This document shows positions 29,406-37,482 of a stretch of DNA of 40,448 nt, one piece after another. Position 1 is the first letter of the stretch. Each line of letters begins with the position of its first letter. Position numbers and translations under genes: made by a program. Below the pieces are notes generated by a model. That model was given only the letters and a program-made list of their open reading frames with translations. It was not told where the DNA came from and did no database searches. Where the stretch lies: positions 4,995,113 to 5,035,560 of the forward strand of contig BFEA01000014.1 of NCBI GenBank assembly GCA_003427395.1, read 5' to 3'. Source of the stretch: Chara braunii. Taxonomy: Eukaryota; Streptophyta; Charophyceae; Charales; Characeae.

Positions 29406-30710
29406 TCAAAATTTCATTAACGATGCAGCCAATGCTAGCACGTATCTATTTTTGTTCTCCCTCCAACAGTTATCTGCCTGGATCATGAGCTTCGGGGGAA
29501 GTGGACCACTTAACGCTTGGACATCACGAAGAACTTTCATAACGGAGGACACGACTGCATTAGAGTCATGTGGATAACAAGGGAACCAAGTATGGACGTG
29601 AATGGAAGGTTGACGCCCATGTGCTAGAATTGGTGTCAAATTCGTTTTCATCATGGTCACATTAGCAAACAATTTTGACCGGTTCTCTCCTTCAAAGTGT
29701 GGAATACTGGTTTTGTTGTGGTCCATGCCATCAATGATAATGCATAAACTATCCGAGCCATGTTTCTTAGACTCCTCCTTCCATACCTCATAAGCTGCTC
29801 GATGTTTTAGCTGCAACTCCAAGTGTTTATCACGCGCTGAAATGAAGAATTCGCGAACTCGCGGATACTTAGCGGAGTTGATGAATTTTTTGTACTCGAC
29901 ACACTTTTCATACTTCGCAAAATTTTGGTCAATATTATGGAACCTCACATGCCAGAAGTGAGTCCTCCATATAGTGTAGAACACTTGGAGAGATACTGCA
30001 GGGACATTTGAGTTGTCCAGTTGGACTTTCAAAATTTTGTAAATGTCAACCTTGTTGTAACAAGCTGACAATTGCAAAATCACTCTCGACTTACCATTTT
30101 TACTTTTTATATCGTTTGGCATACTGTCAGTATTATCATGTACAAACGTGTTGAGTTTGCCATACATAGCGGCATACGCGGTCGACGTACGCTGCAAGCC
30201 AGTACTACCGTGCTCAGGCATTACATACTCTTTCCCAAAGTTTTTTCGATGTTTAAGAAAAGTGTTTCTACAGACACCCAAAACATAGCACCAAACACTT
30301 ATACAAATCTTTTGTTTCTCAACAATAGGTTGCACTATCTCCTTGTCATCTTCGATGAATGTGAACCACTTCAATGTCTCTACCCACCAAGCATTCTTAC
30401 TCTTTAGATCCTTGGTATAGTATGCACTGCGCACGACTTTGACGTCATCCTTGGTCATCTTTGCACAACACTCACGTTTACAACACTCCTTTCCACGCAC
30501 TGCCGCTAAGGATTTGCTAGTCAGTTTCGTATGCACAATACTCAAACTAGCTTTCGATCTCTGGTTTCTTTTTCGATATGTGTACGAACGCTTCTCTGAT
30601 GGCAGACGCTTGGGAAACATATCATTAAAGTCAGATATAGTATCCGAATTCCTCGTGAAGAGGAGAAATTTCAAGGCGATGACAGATCTTATCTGGCGAA
30701 CTATCTGCAC
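29406..30710 (-). CDS. Transposase-like core with first two acidic motifs
   Basis: 434 codons. The N-terminal half has a Cys-rich KECCKRECCAK (about residues 76-86), then the segment KNAWWVETLKWFTF. ISVWCYVLGVCRNTF and KHRKNFGKEY follow, a possible helical DNA-binding region. WRTHFWHVRFHN lies mid-protein. Near the C-terminus, D327/D330 lie in IIIDGMDHNKTSIPHF (D327 codon starts at 29,732), and D413 lies in QADNCWRENKN (codon starts at 29,474). The segment ends FF-less at a TGA after SLMKF. In the same frame the DNA past the stop reads FFKEVEFGF, which fits the expected sequence before the third motif. Confidence 0.65.
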   Translation of the reverse strand: MQIVRQIRSVIALKFLLFTRNSDTISDFNDMFPKRLPSEKRSYTYRKRNQRSKASLSIVHTKLTSKSLAAVRGKECCKRECCAKMTKDDVKVVRSAYYTKDLKSKNAWWVETLKWFTFIEDDKEIVQPIVEKQKICISVWCYVLGVCRNTFLKHRKNFGKEYVMPEHGSTGLQRTSTAYAAMYGKLNTFVHDNTDSMPNDIKSKNGKSRVILQLSACYNKVDIYKILKVQLDNSNVPAVSLQVFYTIWRTHFWHVRFHNIDQNFAKYEKCVEYKKFINSAKYPRVREFFISARDKHLELQLKHRAAYEVWKEESKKHGSDSLCIIIDGMDHNKTSIPHFEGENRSKLFANVTMMKTNLTPILAHGRQPSIHVHTWFPCYPHDSNAVVSSVMKVLRDVQALSGPLPPKLMIQADNCWRENKNRYVLALAASLMKF

Positions 30711-31323
30711 TCGAAGAAACTGAACTACTAGAGGACGACACCTCGGACAGCCTGTCTACACGGGCACTGCCAAGTTCCTCTTCGCTATGGCCAGAGCGGA
30801 CAAAACTATCAAACATTGAGAATTTGGCATCGCCATTGGAGCATTGAGCGCGTCTAGAGCAGTCTAAAGGTCTCACCTTGGCAGACGGGGAATCTGCAAG
30901 TAGCTGAAGGGAACCTCTTGGAATGAAAACTACTGGGGCCCTCTCATACATTGAGCTGTCAGATTCGAAATCGTTATAAGGTAGCACATCTCTTCCACCT
31001 TTGTGCATGTCATCTCTTGATGAGGAGGAGCTGCTACGTCGTAGACGACGCACTGCAGGAGAGGCACTTTCAGAAGTGACCGTATCAAGTGCCTTATTTG
31101 ACATCCTTTTGCGGCCCGACAAGACAATTGTTGCCATTGTAGCATCGTTGATGTAGTTCAAGTTGTTTTGACTTGCATGTAAGGGGGTCTGAGAACAAGG
31201 GGAAATATGTGGATGACGGTCCGTTGAGACGAATGTGTTGGAACCAACACAATCGGTAATGGGCGATATGTTTTTCATAGCTGGCAGTTGCGGATCCACT
31301 CTCACATGATCATAACACGCCAT
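30631..31323 (-). CDS. Transposase-like gene, Ser-rich N-terminal part
   Basis: Starts MACYDHVRVDPQLP. It is Ser/Asp-rich and probably disordered, with RRLRRSSSSSSRDD near the middle and SSSSSVSSSADSSPDK near the end. A basic SGRKRMSNKA and RRLRR may serve nuclear import (inference). It runs out of frame relative to the core and overlaps it by about 80 bp. No strong splice donor is seen in the overlap, so a one- or two-base indel is the simplest explanation. Confidence 0.5.
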   Translation of the reverse strand: MACYDHVRVDPQLPAMKNISPITDCVGSNTFVSTDRHPHISPCSQTPLHASQNNLNYINDATMATIVLSGRKRMSNKALDTVTSESASPAVRRLRRSSSSSSRDDMHKGGRDVLPYNDFESDSSMYERAPVVFIPRGSLQLLADSPSAKVRPLDCSRRAQCSNGDAKFSMFDSFVRSGHSEEELGSARVDRLSEVSSSSSSVSSSADSSPDKICHRLEISPLHEEFGYYI

Positions 31324-31472
31324 GTTTTCTTCAATCAACCTGCACCTTGAAGGAAAAGGTAGGTGTTGGATAGGAATCGAGACAAAATGAATTTTAATTA
31401 GACAAAAAAGAAAGATGTGATGATTTAGCATATGTCGGGTGAATATGTTGGGAGGATAAACACCTGCTATAT

Positions 31473-31590
31473 TGCAGGGAAATGAAAATGCGGACGGTCA
31501 TTGGGGGCTTGGCCTTGACCGAATACCTTTGCAGGAAAATGGAAATGCGGATGGCCTTTGGGGGCTTGGCCTTGACTGAACACCCTTTTC
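31473..31590. repeat. 57-bp tandem duplication
   Basis: GCAGG(G/A)AAATG(A/G)AAATGCGGA recurs at 31,474 and 31,531. Both units contain TTGGGGGCTTGGCCTTGAC and GAA(T/C)ACC. Marks the right border of the AT-rich block. Confidence 0.9.
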
Positions 31591-32048
31591 ATACCCCACC
31601 CAAACCCTTTTCATACCCACTCACACCCTTTTCAAAACGCCAGTCTCCCAATGCCTCGAAAATCCCTCCAACTTTTTATTTAACCCATGCTGGGCGACCC
31701 CGGTGCATAATTATAAGTATACTAGGCAGGGAAGATAGGAAAGACCATTAACTCCTATATTTTAGGTGCCAAAGGCCACCGCTGAATCTGGCATGAGATC
31801 TCCAAGTGGACTCGCCGCGTTTATGATCTTTGGTGCCAAATTAAAGGTGGTCAAGACTCCGTCCACTGGGGTCTAAGGGTTGTCTTGCCAAATGAAAGGT
31901 GGCCAATTATGTTGTTTGTCTGACGGTACCAAATTACCAATTACGTTGCATAAACCCTTTCCCTGTTAGAACCGAGCATTGCTTTGGATGGTAAACAAAC
32001 TGTTGTGTTGCTGGTTTGTGAAATTCAATCTCACAAGCNGGAAGAGTC
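31591..32048. other. No gene recognised
   Basis: Contains two related GGTGCCAAA-AAAGGTGG-CAA segments near 31,831 and 31,880. One N at 32,039. Confidence 0.5.
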
Positions 32049-32051
32049 TAT

Positions 32052-32428
32052 GGGCCTCGCCACACCAATGTTGAAAAATGAGTTNTCGACATTTCTACAT
32101 CGCCACNNTACCTGTTGAGGGNTAAGCTGCTGAAAGTGCTTCGTCGCCTGTCANGCGAAAGGTTTCAACANCCGTCGTTTTNAAGTCGAAACCACCCNCA
32201 TGCGGCGCCCCAAAATTTGTCACNTCAACTTCAAGGTAGCGAACAAGAAGGTTTTTTTTATGTTTTTCAGCACCGTGGNGCTAACCGCGTCATCCCGCGT
32301 CTTTCCTAGGAGTGCCTTTCCTANGAGTGGTNTGGCGAAGGAGGCATTTATGTCGAAATCACTAATGTTGAAGCCGGTCTAGCACCTGTCAACAATTTCC
32401 CGGTTTCAACATTGGTGTGGCGGGGCCC
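32052..32428. mobile_element. Foldback MITE (GGG-CTCGC family), 377-bp member
   Basis: Left GGGCCTCGCCACACCAATG then TTGAAA. Right TTTCAACATTGGTGTGGCGG then GGCCC, inverted with one mismatch over 25 bp. The target duplication is TAT at 32,049-32,051 and 32,429-32,431. About a dozen single N in the interior suggest a mixed consensus of several copies. Interior open frames are short and contain N. Confidence 0.85.
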
Positions 32429-32431
32429 TAT

Positions 32432-33050
32432 GTAGTGGACCAATTGACGTGACATTGACAGCCGACTGCGGGGAAAGCCTGTCGTCCCCAGTCAGGAATT
32501 AAGTTTGTCCACCTCAGCAAATGGTCGAAGTGAAGACCTGAAATACAAATATCGAAGCCCCGAACCCTATCCCTTTAAAAGAAAACGAATGCATCATAAA
32601 AACTCCTATATTTGGTCAAAGTTATGTGCTAGAAGCCAACTTATCATGTGTGTTGGATGCATGGTGCATTCGTTTCTCTCTTGACTCGCGCTTCTCGATG
32701 TAGAGATGAGGCGGTGCACTTTGCTTTCGATACGTTTTGGGCAAGCGGTGGCATCCGGTTGTGGGCCGAAGCGGTCGGTGGTCCCTTCGTCCGTGCCCTT
32801 GTTCGGAGAGTGTGGTTATCTCGCGATCTCAGGGTGTGGTGTGGGCGGGTGCTGTTCGCAACCAATAGTGTGAGCGGATGCAGCGGGCTGTGTCAAATTT
32901 TATGGTATGCTCGCACCTTGCCGTTGGAATGCCTGGGTGTTGTTGTGTGTGTTTGTCCGGAGTTCAGTAAGGACAATACAACCTCACAGGTGTGCGGTGC
33001 ATATCAAGACTGGGATACGGCTCCACTTTTGAACACCTTGTCATGTCTGT
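32432..33050. other. No gene recognised
   Basis: A plus-strand frame of 134 codons at 32,648-33,052 has no recognisable features and strong GT-rich codon bias. I do not call it. Confidence 0.45.
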
Positions 33051-33089
33051 AGTGGGGAAGGAACTAGGATACTGAGGCAGAGGGCTCCT

Positions 33090-33912
33090 GTTCTATTCCG
33101 TGCGTTCATGGATGAGGTCCCAAGGCAAAGAAAGTACCGATTGACTGAGTGCAACAACAGAGCTGGCAGTACTGTCGGATCTGATTCGACGGGTTCGGTG
33201 CAGTGCTTTAACAGAAAAATAGGCAAGACTTGTGCATGCACGGATGAGGTCCAAAGCCNGAGAAAATANTGACTGACTCAGGGCAACAACAGTGNTGGCA
33301 GCACCGTCGAATCGGATTCTACAGCTCCTGTGTTGTGCTTCAAAATTGGAGTCATGTGCTCCATGCAGCTATTGTGCGATATGCNCCTGGGTGGGGTTGT
33401 GTGTGNGCTTGCATTCCGGTAAGGACACTACAGCTATGCAGGGGTGTGGTGGATATCAACCGTATGGTTCCACATTGTAGACCATGCCATGGCTGAGGCT
33501 GGGTCCTAGAACATCAGCTCTTGAGGCTAAGGGGGCTGGTTTGATTGCGTGCACGGACGAGGTCGAAAGCCAGAGAAAGGGTCTCAGGCTCTCTCCACTA
33601 CTCAGCAAAAGTGCAAAATGAACAATGTCATGAATTTTTCGCCAGAACATGAAAACGTACACCAACATATTTTTTGTCTTTAGTGCATATGGTGAACAAC
33701 TAGAGTCAGACCCAAATTACTTATACTGTCTCAGTGCAACAATAGAGCCAGCAGTACCGCCGAATCCGATTCGGTGGTTTCAGTGCTGTGCTTCAACGTA
33801 AAAAAATATTATAACAGCAAACATGCAGGGATGAGGTCCAAATCGGGAGAAAGTACTGACTGACGCAGTGCAACGACAGTGCTGGTGGTACTGTCGAATC
33901 CGGTTCGACGGC
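33090..33912. repeat. About 133-bp repeat, four units, one split by a MITE
   Basis: Shared order: (G)CACGGA(T/C)GAGGTC, AAAGCCAGAGAAA, TGACTGACTCAGTGCAACAA, CAG-GCTGGCAGTAC, CGTCGAATC-GATTC(G/T)AC. The GCAAC motif begins at 33,151, 33,282, 33,736 and 33,871. The third unit is interrupted at GAGAAA by the MITE at 33,579-33,713. N at 33,259, 33,269 and 33,294. Confidence 0.8.
33579..33713. mobile_element. Foldback MITE (GGG-CTCGC family) with paralogous empty site
   Basis: Left GGGTCTCAGGCTCTC then TCCACTACTCAGCAAAAGTG. Right CATATGGTGAACAAC then TAGAGTCAGACCC. The interior keeps GTGCAAAATGAAC, TTTTTCGCCAGAACATG and AAAACGTACACCA. AAA at 33,576-33,578 and 33,714-33,716 is the target duplication. 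Related repeat units at 33.26 and 33.85 kb lack the element at the same point, giving an in-window empty site. Confidence 0.88.
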
Positions 33913-33934
33913 TTCTTGTTTACAACATACGACT

Positions 33935-34132
33935 GACCGCTCAGATGATGCTCGGTCCCTCTGCTACCGGCTGTCCCGTGGTCGGTGTCCCCCAGTGGGG
34001 GTTCCCTGAAGGCTATCAGGCCACCCTGGGCTGAAAAGGTCACCCGGTGTCAGATTAGACACAAGATTGAATTTACCTGGGCTGGTTAGTCCGATGATAA
34101 TACCTCAAGGTCAAAAAAAAAAAAATAAAAAA
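33935..34132 (+). mobile_element. SINE body and 3' end, plus orientation
   Basis: TCAGATGATGCTCGGTCCCT, GGGGGTTCCCTGAAGGC, GCCACCCTGGG, ACACAAGATTGAATTTACCT, GGTTAGTCCGATGATAATAC, CTCAAGGTC and an A-rich tail. It is the inverted, roughly 85%-similar counterpart of 35,945-36,135. The tRNA-like head is missing (5' truncation). Confidence 0.75.
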
Positions 34133-34506
34133 AATTACTCCCATTGGGGCGGTCGAATCGAATTTGACGGCTCTGGCAAGTGGTGTAATCAAGTTCGGCA
34201 GCTTTGGCAAGCGGTGGACAGCTTGACGAGAGGTCGAATTTAATTCTACCGTTCTGGCACGAGACCAAAAGGGGGAAAAAAAACAAAAACAATTGTCTAT
34301 TTGTAACCGGTAGCTCTGCCCAGCACTAAATAAATGTTAATGTCAACAAAAGCAATAAACCTTCTTCCCTATGTGAAGTGCACTGAATAACTGCAGATGC
34401 CAACAACTATGATAAACATCGCAGCTTTGCAAACATGCCTACCTATGTGAACGCACCATCGCACTGGAGCTCCCCAGCTCGACCACAGCCAAAAATGTGA
34501 CCTAAC
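34133..34506. other. No gene; short CGAAT(T)TGACGGCT(C)TGGCAAG repeats
   Basis: Three related segments near 34,147, 34,191 and 34,227. Then sequence akin to the 120-bp repeat downstream (AATAAATGTTAATGTCAACA). No coding sequence. Confidence 0.6.
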
Positions 34507-34740
34507 CCCATCTCTACTGTGCACTTAATACATGTTAACGACAACAAATATTATAAACCTTGCAAGCATCCTTACTCTGTGAATGAAGTGAATAAATGTA
34601 GATGTCAACAAATATGATAAACATAGCCCATCTCTACTGTGCTCTGAATACATGTTGATGACAACAAATATGACAAACCTTGCAAGCATCCTGAATGAAG
34701 TGAATAAATGTAGACGTCAACAAATATGATAAACATTTCA
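34507..34740. repeat. 120-bp tandem duplication
   Basis: CCCATCTCTACTGTGC starts at 34,507 and 34,627. Both units contain two sub-repeats, ATACATGTT-A-GACAACAAAT and ATAAATGTAGA-GTCAACAAA, so the unit itself arose from a duplication of about 60 bp. Confidence 0.88.
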
Positions 34741-35540
34741 ACTTTGCAAGCATGCTTACCTATGTGAATGTGAGACGATGGAACACCAACGCTCTGCAGC
34801 TCGCCATCTTGACCACAACGAAAATGAGACCTCAGCACATCCCGAAGGACTACATTCTACTGAATGACCGAATGAGCCAATAGTGCTGTCCACGTTTGCC
34901 CCCGGCCGCATATGCCGTCCAACAACAGGTACCGTGCCACTTCGGCTGTCCAATAATGTTTTCACTGTTTTTTTTTTTTTTTTTTTTTTTTTTTTTGGTT
35001 TTCACAACTTTCCAGAGCCTTTTTTTCTTTATTATTATTTTTCCCCCCCAAAGGAAGAGCCAGTCTATTCATTGGACCATTCCTTTGGCGCGAATAATTT
35101 CTCAACGGCCAAATGTTTTGTTTTTTTCTTCAGTATTTCCCCCCACGCGGAGCAACGACTCTGATGCGAGCGAACGGACGGCTTCCAATGTTCGACCGGA
35201 AATTTCCCCACGTTCCAGCTGAAGGTGCGTCCGCCATTTCGAGAATTGGAAATGATCTGGCGACGGCCCACATCGAAGAAACGACTATATATGTATATTG
35301 AATATTATGAAAAAAAAGGAAAAACAGTTGGTCTCCGTGGGACGTGGCTGGCCCGCTGGTTCTGCTGGCCGTTTCTTGGATATCACTAGTCGTTTCGGTT
35401 TCCCAATGTGAAAAGGTTACCTATTATGTGGACTGGGACTGTGTTTTACCGGCGGATTCATCTGTTTAGTGGGTGCAAGGTACACAACACAACAGCGTCT
35501 CCCTATCTTGGATTTTTTTTTATTTTTTTTTTTCTAGGTC
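34741..35540. other. No gene recognised; T29 tract
   Basis: T run at 34,968-34,996 and an A-rich stretch near 35,309-35,325. No supportable coding sequence. Confidence 0.55.
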
Positions 35541-35753
35541 GTCGTCACACCACTTACCAAATATGAAACAGACCCAAATAATGCCGGGTGGATCTCGCCG
35601 TGTTCCAGGGCAAGATGCGTCCGCTACTTTTGAGAAAAGGTGCTCGGAGGCCAACCGCACCAAATGTGTAAATGAGAATGAATCTGCTCCTAAAATGTGG
35701 ACACATACACGCCATAATCAGGGTTTCTTCACATTTGGTGAGTGGTGTGAACG
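35541..35753. mobile_element. Foldback MITE (GGG-CTCGC family), longer member
   Basis: Inner terminal repeats: left CACACCACTTACCAAATATG (35,546-35,565) and right TTCACATTTGGTGAGTGGTG then TGAA. The interior has CACCAAATGTGTAAATGAGA, ATGAATCTGCTCC and ACACATACACGCC. The outermost GGG-CTCGC ends are not clear, so edges are approximate. Confidence 0.65.
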
Positions 35754-35944
35754 CACCCCACTATTCTTCGCTATTCTTTTTTTTTTTCCGCCTTTGCTTC
35801 TTTGCTATTCTAATTTACGTGTTGGTTGAGCCGAGAGAAGGTTAGCATGAACAAATACGGTTTAGACCCCCCCCCCCAAAAAAAAAAAACGGTTTAGGCT
35901 ACCGACCTTCGGGCGGATCCAACCCCCTATTTATTATTATTTAT

Positions 35945-36336
35945 TTATTTTTCAAAGGGAGATGGCCTTGAGGTATTATCATCGGACTAACCATCCCAGG
36001 TAAATTCAATCTTGTGTCTGATCTGACACTGGGTGGCGTTTTTCGTCCCAGGGTGGCCTTATTGCCTTCAGGGAACCCCCAATTGGGGACACCGGCCAGA
36101 GGGACCGAGCATCATCTGAGTGGCCATTCGCTGTGCCTTCCCAATTACCCCTTCCCCTATGAGCATCAGCAGAGACTGCTTTTTAATGTCAATTGGGTGG
36201 ACTAACGGGCTATCTGTAGGTGGGGGGCGCTAAACATGCCCAGGAAGAGGTACATGAGGGCAGTGGAGATTGAACCCAAGACCTTCTGAATGCCACTTCC
36301 GTGCCTTATAAACTGAGCTACGCCGTTGGATATAAC
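35945..36336 (-). mobile_element. tRNA-derived SINE, near full-length, minus orientation
   Basis: Minus-strand order: A-box-like GGCGTAGCTCAGTTTATAAG (36,306-36,325), B-box-like TGGGTTCAATCTCC (36,264-36,277), a body of about 270 bp (GGGGGTTCCCTGAAGGCAAT, ACACAAGATTGAATTTACCT), the 3' block GATGATAATACCTCAAGGCC and ATCTCCCTTTG, then an A/T-rich tail (TAAATAAATAATAATAAAT). The T-arm can pair (TGGG with TCCA), but D- and anticodon-arm pairing is poor, so this is a SINE head and not a working tRNA gene. Confidence 0.75.
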
Positions 36337-36347
36337 CAACCCGCTAT

Positions 36348-37260
36348 TCTTTTTTTTTTGGGGGGGGGGGGGAAAGGTAGAGGATTCTCATATTCTGTAA
36401 AAGGAAACTGAGGCCGGGAATCCTCAACAAACAACCCGGATGTAACAAGGTCACTTATGCATAGCCCGACTTTGGATCTTTGGCTTCACCTAACCCTTAT
36501 TAATAGCACAACACACTGGGCCTTGCCGAACCTACCTTGGACAAAATGTCCTCGAGCCCTCCTGAGATGCTCTTCAGTTCTAGCATGATAGCTAAAAAAA
36601 ATTGTCTGCGTCCCTAACAGCTCCTACACCTGTCTATTCTTTGACAAGCTAGAGCTTGATCTGCTTGACATTCCTAACCTCCAACCCTGATTTAACAAGA
36701 ACACGGTACCCGACCTCTGCCTGCCTCCTGCGGATAATAAAGCACCGAGTGCCCTGGTTCATACTGCACAAACACATGTACCAAACATATTGGACTACAC
36801 TAATTTACTGTTGTTAACCACAAACAAAACTCCAATTTGCCCTGCGCATCTACATTAACCAACCAATTATTCGTTTTGCCACATCCCCAAGTTCTCAAAA
36901 ACCACATGGTGTTCCTGCTTCTACTGTTGCCTTGGCATCCTTTCCTGTTCCAGTCTGCACGGATGTACTTTCGTAGTCTGGTTCGGATCAATGATTTAAC
37001 TTCCTCATCCGCCGTCCCTTTTCCTTGAAAACAAGCCCTGTTTCTGCAATCCCATATCACTGAAATAATAATCGCTCTGCAGGCTTGTAAAACATAGCCA
37101 CATCCCTCCGTCGATAGCATCTCAGCCGGGAGGATACCTAAAAGAACCCAGTCCCGATCCCACTCTCACTCCCATTCTGCAAAATCTTTCTAGTGGACAG
37201 CCCACCAGTCCCAAATTCTCTTAGAGGCGGGGCAGTCCCACCACAGATGAAAGGTCGACT
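36348..37260 (-). mobile_element. 5'-truncated LINE with 11-bp target duplication
   Basis: Identical CAACCCGCTAT at 36,337-36,347 and 37,261-37,271 flank a 913-bp insert. On the minus strand the insert starts inside a reverse-transcriptase C-terminal zinc-knuckle region (no 5' part), runs through a stop-containing coding remnant to about 36,800, then a 3' untranslated part, and ends in C-rich then A-rich sequence (36,350-36,373). 5' truncation, an A tail and a TSD are hallmarks of target-primed reverse transcription. It landed right at the head of the SINE at 35,945-36,336. Confidence 0.8.
36800..37259 (-). pseudogene. LINE ORF2 C-terminal remnant (zf-RVT-like)
   Basis: One frame reads STFHLWWDCPASKRIWDWWA, then VH, stop, KDFAEWE, stop, EWDRDWVLLGILPAEMLSTE, GCGYVLQACRAIIISVIWDC and RNRACFQG. 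HLWWDCPASKRIWDWW fits the C-terminal zinc-binding domain of non-LTR reverse transcriptases (HLF-CPFA..IW pattern), and the following W.CRNRACF matches the usual downstream W..RN.R.F motif. Two in-frame stops and loss of the whole polymerase make it dead. Confidence 0.75.
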
Positions 37261-37271
37261 CAACCCGCTAT

Positions 37272-37351
37272 GCTAATTTGCCTGCGTAGTCAAAAAAAAA
37301 AAGGAAAAAAATTCTGCGGTTATTGTTTTCCCAGAAAATATCATTCCGGCC
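37272..37351. other. Short unannotated spacer
   Basis: Contains an A10 run and the sequence CTGCGGTTATTGTTTTCC. Nothing else seen. Confidence 0.5.
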
Positions 37352-37354
37352 TCC

Positions 37355-37478
37355 GGGCCTCGCCACACAGGCTGTCGAAATGTGCAAAACGAGAATGAAC
37401 TTCCCGCTAGAACATGGTCGGATGCACCTGCCTCATTTTTGTCGTTTTTCCGTTTCGACATGCTGTGTGGCGAGGCCC
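37355..37478. mobile_element. Foldback MITE (GGG-CTCGC family), compact complete copy
   Basis: Left GGGCCTCGCCACACAGGCTG then TCGAAA. Right TTTCGACATGCTGTGTGG then CGAGGCCC, inverted over 26 bp with two mismatches. TCC at 37,352-37,354 and 37,479-37,481 is the target duplication. The interior keeps the conserved GTGCAAAACGAGAATGAAC, TTCCCGCTAGAACATGG block. 124 bp. Confidence 0.9.
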
Positions 37479-37482
37479 TCCA

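Larger units (their letters stand above)
28279..31323 (-). pseudogene. DDE/D-type transposase-like gene (DUF7869-like), interrupted
   Basis: The only strongly protein-like locus in the window. In order: Ser-rich N-terminus (30,631-31,323), Cys/His and core region (29,406-30,710), third acidic motif region (29,024-29,392) and C-terminal domain (28,279 to about 28,905). Three acidic motifs, IIIDGMD, QADNCWRENKN and GHTHTDVD, are spaced like an RNase H-fold DDE/D catalytic core. The whole resembles, from memory, eukaryotic DUF7869-type proteins, which are repetitive in several algal and animal genomes. Interruptions are a frame change near 30,640-30,700, a frame change near 29,395-29,405, an in-frame TGA at 29,024-29,026, and a disruption near 28,890-28,905 that could be a short intron because GTGAGT is present. 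It is either a decayed copy or carries assembly errors in homopolymers. Start chosen at ATG 31,323, in the good context AACATGGCG, just after a candidate acceptor CAAGGTGCAG. Confidence 0.7.

Noticed and set aside
29024-29410. TGA recoding or selenocysteine in the transposase-like gene
   Set aside because: One site also needs a frame change and no selenocysteine structure was identified. Decay or sequence error is simpler.
23700-31440. Terminal inverted repeats of a single large element around the AT-rich block
   Set aside because: I compared the edges by eye and found no convincing inverted repeats or target duplication, so element ends are not claimed.
32648-33052. 134-codon plus-strand frame
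   Set aside because: No recognisable motifs, GT-rich bias, adjacent to dispersed repeats. Probably chance.
36255-36340. Functional tRNA gene
   Set aside because: A and B boxes and a T-arm are visible, but D-, anticodon- and acceptor-arm pairing is poor and the sequence is the head of a SINE.
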